DNA of 64,000 bases, from positions 62,001-126,000 of the forward strand of contig NZ_VNHX01000012.1 of NCBI RefSeq assembly GCF_008124885.1. The letters run 5' to 3'. A program made the position numbers and the translations under genes. Positions within the stretch are counted from its first letter, which is position 1. The number at the start of each line of letters is the position of its first letter. The notes beneath the pieces are model-generated. The model saw only the letters and a program-made list of their open reading frames with translations. It made no database searches and was not told the origin of the DNA. Positions 59,881 to 64,000 of this stretch are shown piece by piece. This stretch comes from Sphingobacterium allocomposti (lineage in GTDB: Bacteria > Bacteroidota > Bacteroidia > Sphingobacteriales > Sphingobacteriaceae).

Positions 59881-60814
59881 ACGGACATTTATTAAACAGT
59901 CGTTCGCTTTAGGCGCGGTGGCCGCTTTCGGCACCCTTCCGCTGGACGTACTTGCGACCGACAAACAAGTGCGTCTGACGATCTTACACACGAACGACGT
60001 TCACAGCCGCATAGAACCTTTTCCACTGGATGGCTCGCGCCATCAAGGCCTCGGTGGCGTCGCCAGACGAAGCACACTCATCAACAGCATCCGCAAGACA
60101 GAAAAAAACGTGTTACTGCTCGATGCCGGCGACATGTTTCAGGGCACGCCATACTTCAACATGTTTGAAGGCAAGCTCGAACTGGAACTCATGTCCAAAC
60201 TTGGCTATGATGCAGGCACTTTCGGAAACCACGAGTTTGATAACGGCATTCAGGGACTGGCGAAACACCTGCACATTGCTAACTTCCCGTTTCTCACGGC
60301 CAACTACGATTTTACAGGGACACTGCTGGAGGGAAAGACAAAAGAATATCTAATCATCGAAAAGGGAGGTTTGCGTGTCGGACTAACCGGCGTTGGAATC
60401 GACGTAGAGGGACTTGTCGATCCAAACAGCCACCGGGGCATGACATACCTCGACCCCATTCCTGTGGTAAACCGCGTCGCGAAGTTTCTTAAAGAAGAAA
60501 AAAAATGCGATCTGGTAATCTGCTTATCTCATTTGGGATACGCGTACGAAGATGATAAAGTCTCCGATCTGAAGCTTGCCGCTAGCACCCGTCATGTTGA
60601 CATCATCCTCGGCGGTCATACACATACTTTTTTAGATGAGCCTACACGGATAAAAGATCTAGACGGTAAAGAGGTTTGGATCAATCAGGTGGGCTTCGCT
60701 GGCATACGTCTCGGACGTCTAGATGTGGTCTTCAATAAGGCAACAGGAAAAAAGAATATTGTCGCCAGTCAGTACACCGTTGACAAGCAGTTTGACGGAC
60801 TGGTAAACGTTTAA
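59855..60814 (+). CDS. 5'-nucleotidase N-terminal metallophosphatase domain with Tat signal
   Basis: 319 residues. A twin-arginine signal (NRRTFIKQSFALGAVAAFG) leads it out already folded. Metal-site motifs are ILHTNDVHSRIE, LLDAGDMFQGTP, FGNHEFDNG, CLSHLGY and IILGGHTHT, all present. It is the dinuclear-metal half of a UshA-like enzyme, hydrolysing nucleotides in the periplasm for phosphate and nucleosides. Gene order (C-terminal domain first) is reversed compared with the usual single protein. Confidence 0.9.
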   Translation: MEELKSLNRRTFIKQSFALGAVAAFGTLPLDVLATDKQVRLTILHTNDVHSRIEPFPLDGSRHQGLGGVARRSTLINSIRKTEKNVLLLDAGDMFQGTPYFNMFEGKLELELMSKLGYDAGTFGNHEFDNGIQGLAKHLHIANFPFLTANYDFTGTLLEGKTKEYLIIEKGGLRVGLTGVGIDVEGLVDPNSHRGMTYLDPIPVVNRVAKFLKEEKKCDLVICLSHLGYAYEDDKVSDLKLAASTRHVDIILGGHTHTFLDEPTRIKDLDGKEVWINQVGFAGIRLGRLDVVFNKATGKKNIVASQYTVDKQFDGLVNV

Positions 60815-60834
60815 CAGAAAATCGTCCAGTTGCC

Positions 60835-62040
60835 TTGAAGAAGCTCGTTCAGCTCTATATCAATTCATACCGCGGCCTATCTACGGAAGCCTGGCTGCTG
60901 GCATTAGTCATGCTCATTAACAGGACTGGCTCGATGGTCATTCCATTTCTGAGTATGTATATGTCCTCCGAACTGAACTTCAGCAAGGCGCAGGTTGGGA
61001 TGGTTTTAGGATGCTTCGGATTAGGATCGGTATGTGGGTCGTGGCTAGGCGGCTGGCTGACAGACAAGTTTGGAAACTACCGCGTTCAAGCAACCAGCCT
61101 GATTTTGACGGTTCCTATCTTCCTTATATTGCCCCACTTCCGCACATTTGAAAGCCTGGCAGGGATGATCTTCCTATTGACTTTAATCGCAGACACCTTT
61201 CGTCCGGCAAACTCTGTGTCGGTCGCCCGCTATGCCAAGCCTGAAAACCTAACAAAAGCCTATTCCTTAAACCGTATGGCTGTCAACCTCGGCTTTTCTA
61301 TAGGGCCGGCATTGGGCGGAATTTTGGCAACCTTTTCTTACAACTGGATTTTCTATGGAAACGCGTTAGCCGCCCTATCCGCAGCAGTGGTTTTTATAAT
61401 TTTCTTCCGCAAACGCAAGCCACGGTCAGCCGCACAGCCCAAGGTACATACGGAAAAAATACGGACGGAAAAGGACAGAAACGCCTATCTCGACCCGCCA
61501 TTCATTATTTTCAACATTTTTTGCTGCCTTTTTTCAATGGCCTTTTTCCAATTGCTGAGCACGTTGCCACTCTTTTATAAAGAAGTGAAACTCATGAGCG
61601 AAGGACAAATAGGTCTTCTACTGGGCTTCAGCGGATTCGTGATTGTGCTCTTTGAGATGCTACTGGTTCATGCCGTGGAACACCGATTTACCCCCAGACA
61701 GGTTATGATTTTCGGTACAGGGATTGCCGGCGTTTCGTATCTCATGCTTAATGCTCCGTTTGGTACAGCATGGCTTTACCTGGCGATGTTCATCCTCTCT
61801 GTGGGTGAAATGCTTACCCTGCCGTTTACCGCGACCATCAGCGCCTCACGGGCGACGTTAAATACACAGGGCGCATACATGGGATTTAACTCCCTCTCGT
61901 TTGCCGCAGCCAATATCTTCTCGCCCTTTCTGGGAACGTATATTGCCGAACATTTTGGATACCAGTCGCTTTGGTTCAGCACGGCATTTGTTATGCTGTT
62001 TACCAGCGTCGGTTTTTCGTGGATTCTAAAAAAAATGTAG
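60835..62040 (+). CDS. MFS transporter
   Basis: 401 residues with twelve expected membrane helices. It has a TTG start at 60835 (no ATG close upstream), the loop 2-3 motif GGWLTDKFGNYRVQ, and a middle loop rich in basic residues. It is 20 bases downstream of the nucleotidase and probably co-transcribed with it, so nucleosides or purine products are possible substrates; other choices such as drug export are open. Confidence 0.83.
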   Translation: MKKLVQLYINSYRGLSTEAWLLALVMLINRTGSMVIPFLSMYMSSELNFSKAQVGMVLGCFGLGSVCGSWLGGWLTDKFGNYRVQATSLILTVPIFLILPHFRTFESLAGMIFLLTLIADTFRPANSVSVARYAKPENLTKAYSLNRMAVNLGFSIGPALGGILATFSYNWIFYGNALAALSAAVVFIIFFRKRKPRSAAQPKVHTEKIRTEKDRNAYLDPPFIIFNIFCCLFSMAFFQLLSTLPLFYKEVKLMSEGQIGLLLGFSGFVIVLFEMLLVHAVEHRFTPRQVMIFGTGIAGVSYLMLNAPFGTAWLYLAMFILSVGEMLTLPFTATISASRATLNTQGAYMGFNSLSFAAANIFSPFLGTYIAEHFGYQSLWFSTAFVMLFTSVGFSWILKKM

Positions 62041-62049
62041 TTTTCGCTG

Positions 62050-62664
62050 TTACCCGACGTTTCTTTCATAGGGAACGCGTGTGGCAATGGACCGCCCTAA
62101 AGTGACTTCGTCAACATATTCGAGTTCGCCGCCGAACGCTATACCACGGGCAATTGTACTAATCTGCACATCAAAGTCTTTTAACTTGCGATAAAGATAA
62201 AAGATTGTGGTATCGCCTTCCATGGTTGCACTGAGCGCCAAAATAACCTCTTTTATTGTCCCTGCCCTCAGCCGCTCAATAAGCGCTTCAATCTTCAGGT
62301 CCGCCGGCCCTATCCCATCCATCGGCGATATCAGTCCGCCAAGCACGTGGTATACACCTTGATATTGATTGGTGTTTTCAATAGCCATGACGTCCCGTGT
62401 ATCCTCCACAACACAAATCGTTTCATGGTCTCGTTTCGCGGATGAACAGATTTCACACACCTCCACATCCGCGATGTTAAAGCATGTTTTACAATATTTA
62501 ATCTGCTCTTTAAGCTGGTTGATCGCGCCTGTAAATCGGGAAACCTCGCCATCCGATTGCTTAAGCAAATGCAACACCAGTCGCAAAGCCGTTTTTTTAC
62601 CTACCCCCGGAAGCCGTCCAAATTCTTCTACGGCCTGTTCCAATAATCGCGATGAGAAATGCAT
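62050..62664 (-). CDS. recR: RecR, recombination mediator
   Basis: 204 residues from the ATG at 62664 ([20 protein letters not shown]); longer frames from 62904 add 80 residues translated from repeat DNA. It has the HhH motif [15 protein letters not shown], a C4 zinc finger ([16 protein letters not shown]), the TOPRIM-like [14 protein letters not shown] and the C-terminal [15 protein letters not shown]. It loads RecA in the RecFOR pathway. It converges with the MFS gene (9-base gap). Confidence 0.95.
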   Translation of the reverse strand: MHFSSRLLEQAVEEFGRLPGVGKKTALRLVLHLLKQSDGEVSRFTGAINQLKEQIKYCKTCFNIADVEVCEICSSAKRDHETICVVEDTRDVMAIENTNQYQGVYHVLGGLISPMDGIGPADLKIEALIERLRAGTIKEVILALSATMEGDTTIFYLYRKLKDFDVQISTIARGIAFGGELEYVDEVTLGRSIATRVPYERNVG

Positions 62665-62858
62665 AGTACAAAAGTAAGAAGTAAGAAATAAAAAGTGGGA
62701 AGTAAGAAAGAAAAAAGTAAGAAGTCTCTTTCGAGGTGTGATAAAGGAAAGATCCCCGATCGCTCCTCTCATCTTTACTAAACGCTCTTGTTTTGCCATT
62801 ATATTGTTTGTTATAACCATCCAAAGATGCAACAGCAAAAAGTAACTCCTGTCCAAAA

Positions 62859-62920
62859 TGTCCGAAAATGACCAAAATGTCGTCTTTTGTCGTGATATGT
62901 CCAAAAATGACCAAAATGTC
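62859..62920. repeat. Short tandem-like repeat (TGTCCAAAA words)
   Basis: Two copies of a 23-bp unit (TGTCCGAAAATGACCAAAATG followed by TC at 62859-62881, and 62898-62920) differing at one base, within a stretch of TGTCC/TGACC plus A-run words from 62851 to 62930. Upstream of recR; no gene. Confidence 0.65.
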
Positions 62921-62950
62921 CAAAAATGGTATTTATTTCACGGCGAAAAG

Positions 62951-63076
62951 GTACACAGAGTGTACAGGGAGTGTACAGAAAAGGTACTAAAAAGGTACTG
63001 GAGAGGTACTAAGAAGGTACTAGAGAGGTACTAAGAAGGTACAGGAAATATACCGGTCGCCGTACCTTCGCGGTAC
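62951..63076. repeat. 11-bp-periodic GTAC array
   Basis: GTAC begins at 62951, 62962, 62973, 62984, 62995, 63006, 63017, 63028 and 63039, nine times exactly 11 bases apart, then ATAC at 63050 and GTAC at 63062 and 63073. The typical unit reads AAGGTACTAAG or GAGGTACTAGA. The region from 62665 to 63358 has no gene and also includes purine-rich AAGTAAGAA words near 62670-62720 and the TGTCC repeats. Function unknown: a minisatellite, a binding array for a protein on one helix face, or a folding signal. Confidence 0.8.
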
Positions 63077-63358
63077 TTTGAATGCCGGTCAGCCGGACAG
63101 GCATATGCTATCGAGCGCGGCAGGTTAACCATCAGTCCAGATAAAATAAAAAAACCATGAAACAAATATGCGCCCTGTTGTCTTAACGTTATTACTAACT
63201 TTTTTCACGTGGGGGTATCCTTCGCTGGAGTGGGGCCTGCATTTTAGCGCATACTCCGGCATTTTCTAAAAGAATGGGGCCACTTCACGACTTTACATCT
63301 TCACATCTTACTTTATCCAAAAATAGTTATATTGTACATGTTAACATAAATAAGCTGT

Positions 63359-64000
63359 ATGGTAAAAGAGGATAAAATTAGAAGTTCGTTTGCCAATAAA
63401 ACCTGGCAAGAAATAAAGGTAAAAGACTCTTGGCAAATTTTTAAGATCATGTCGGAGTTCGTCGATGGATTTGAAAAATTGGCGAAGATCGGTCCGTGTG
63501 TTTCTATATTCGGTTCAGCACGTACCAAGTCGGACCACAATTATTACACGATGACCGTCGAGATAGCGCGGCTGTTAGCCGAAAAGGGCTATGGTGTCAT
63601 TTCAGGAGGTGGGCCAGGTATCATGGAGGCCGCCAATAAGGGTGCGCACGAGGCCGGAGGAAAATCCGTAGGACTCAACATTGAGCTGCCATTTGAACAG
63701 TTTCACAATAAATATATCGATCGGGATAAACTACTGGAGTTCAACTATTTTTTTGTTCGAAAGGTCATGTTTATGAAATACTCCCAAGGCTACATTGTTA
63801 TGCCTGGAGGATTTGGAACCATGGACGAACTGTTTGAAGCTATCACGCTTATCCAGACCGGAAAAATCGCACGGTTCCCCATTGTGCTGGTAGGCAAGGA
63901 TTACTGGAAAGGCCTATTCGACTGGATTGAAAATACGATGTTAGGCCACGCATACATTGCGGAAGAGGATCTAAAGCTATACCGTATCGTGGACACCGCG
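63359..64000 (+). CDS. LOG-family nucleotide hydrolase (partial, runs off the window)
   Basis: 214 codons are visible from the ATG at 63359 with no stop. The Rossmann-like fold shows IFGSAR, GGGPGIMEAANKGAHEAGG and the catalytic PGGFGTMDELFEA motif of the LOG/TIGR00730 family, enzymes that cleave the N-glycosidic bond of nucleoside monophosphates (cytokinin-activating in plants, nucleotide salvage or detoxification in bacteria). The visible part already covers the core domain. The stretch before the start carries the repeat arrays above. Confidence 0.9.
   Translation, partial: MVKEDKIRSSFANKTWQEIKVKDSWQIFKIMSEFVDGFEKLAKIGPCVSIFGSARTKSDHNYYTMTVEIARLLAEKGYGVISGGGPGIMEAANKGAHEAGGKSVGLNIELPFEQFHNKYIDRDKLLEFNYFFVRKVMFMKYSQGYIVMPGGFGTMDELFEAITLIQTGKIARFPIVLVGKDYWKGLFDWIENTMLGHAYIAEEDLKLYRIVDTA

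Noticed and set aside
59131..60814. Frameshifted single 5'-nucleotidase gene
   Set aside because: The domain order is reversed and each half has its own export signal, so a frameshift cannot explain it.
62050..62904. Longer RecR with an 80-residue N-terminal extension
   Set aside because: The extension is translated repeat DNA; the family starts at MHFSSRLLE (62664).
62951..63076. CRISPR array
   Set aside because: The period is only 11 bases; no unique spacers.

Overview
The window comes from a Bacteroidota chromosome, most likely a Sphingobacteriaceae-type organism (Sphingobacterium, Pedobacter or a relative). The support is a CTnDOT-style tra/mob gene set, promoters of the TTTG-N19-TAnnTTTG form, a Shine-Dalgarno sequence kept for rpsU, lipoprotein signals, and protein families typical of that phylum. 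No species can be named from sequence alone.

Region 1 (1-3660) is host chromosome: the end of pstC, then pstA and pstB (phosphate import), an opposing two-domain sulfurtransferase, and rpsU with a clear promoter, a full Shine-Dalgarno sequence and a terminator.

Region 2 (about 3663-47569, 43.9 kb) is an integrative and conjugative element (ICE). It sits inside a tRNA gene with anticodon CAT and cuts it within the anticodon arm. The 3' part of the gene is at 3631-3675 and the 5' part at 47557-47598, and a 13-bp core (AGACTCATAATCT) is present at both junctions. The element carries an intact tRNA of the same anticodon (47350-47423) just inside its right end, with its own terminator, so it probably replaces the gene it breaks. 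From left to right the ICE holds: an AT-rich three-gene cassette that looks like a Detocs-type defensive two-component system (TPR-like/GHKL kinase, lone receiver, receiver-TOPRIM effector); accessory genes (degenerate TOPRIM, DUF4099/DUF3945, ArdC anti-restriction, M23 peptidase); the coupling protein and a transfer operon (traN to traE, with a PIN toxin-antitoxin pair inserted antisense); ParA and the mobA/mobB relaxosome; a candidate oriT region with a perfect hairpin; two primase-like TOPRIM genes; small HTH proteins and an XRE regulator; a divalent-metal resistance island (His-tailed membrane protein, P1B ATPase, two isoprenylcysteine-methyltransferase-like proteins, Fur-type regulator, RND adaptor, and an RND pump fused to a TolC-like domain); and a tyrosine recombinase.

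Region 3 (47600-64000) is host chromosome again: a HAD phosphatase; a YgiN/MdaB-like quinone redox pair with a divergent LysR regulator; a molybdenum-cofactor locus (moaA-moeA-moaC-mobA-moeB facing moaD-moaE, plus a TauE-type transporter); a soluble aldose dehydrogenase; a 5'-nucleotidase split into two genes; an MFS transporter; recR; a striking 11-bp-periodic GTAC repeat array; and the start of a LOG-family gene that runs off the window.

The findings most worth following are the receiver-TOPRIM defence cassette, the anticodon-splitting integration with a covarying replacement tRNA, the RND-TolC fusion with an internal signal peptide, the split 5'-nucleotidase, and the phased GTAC array.
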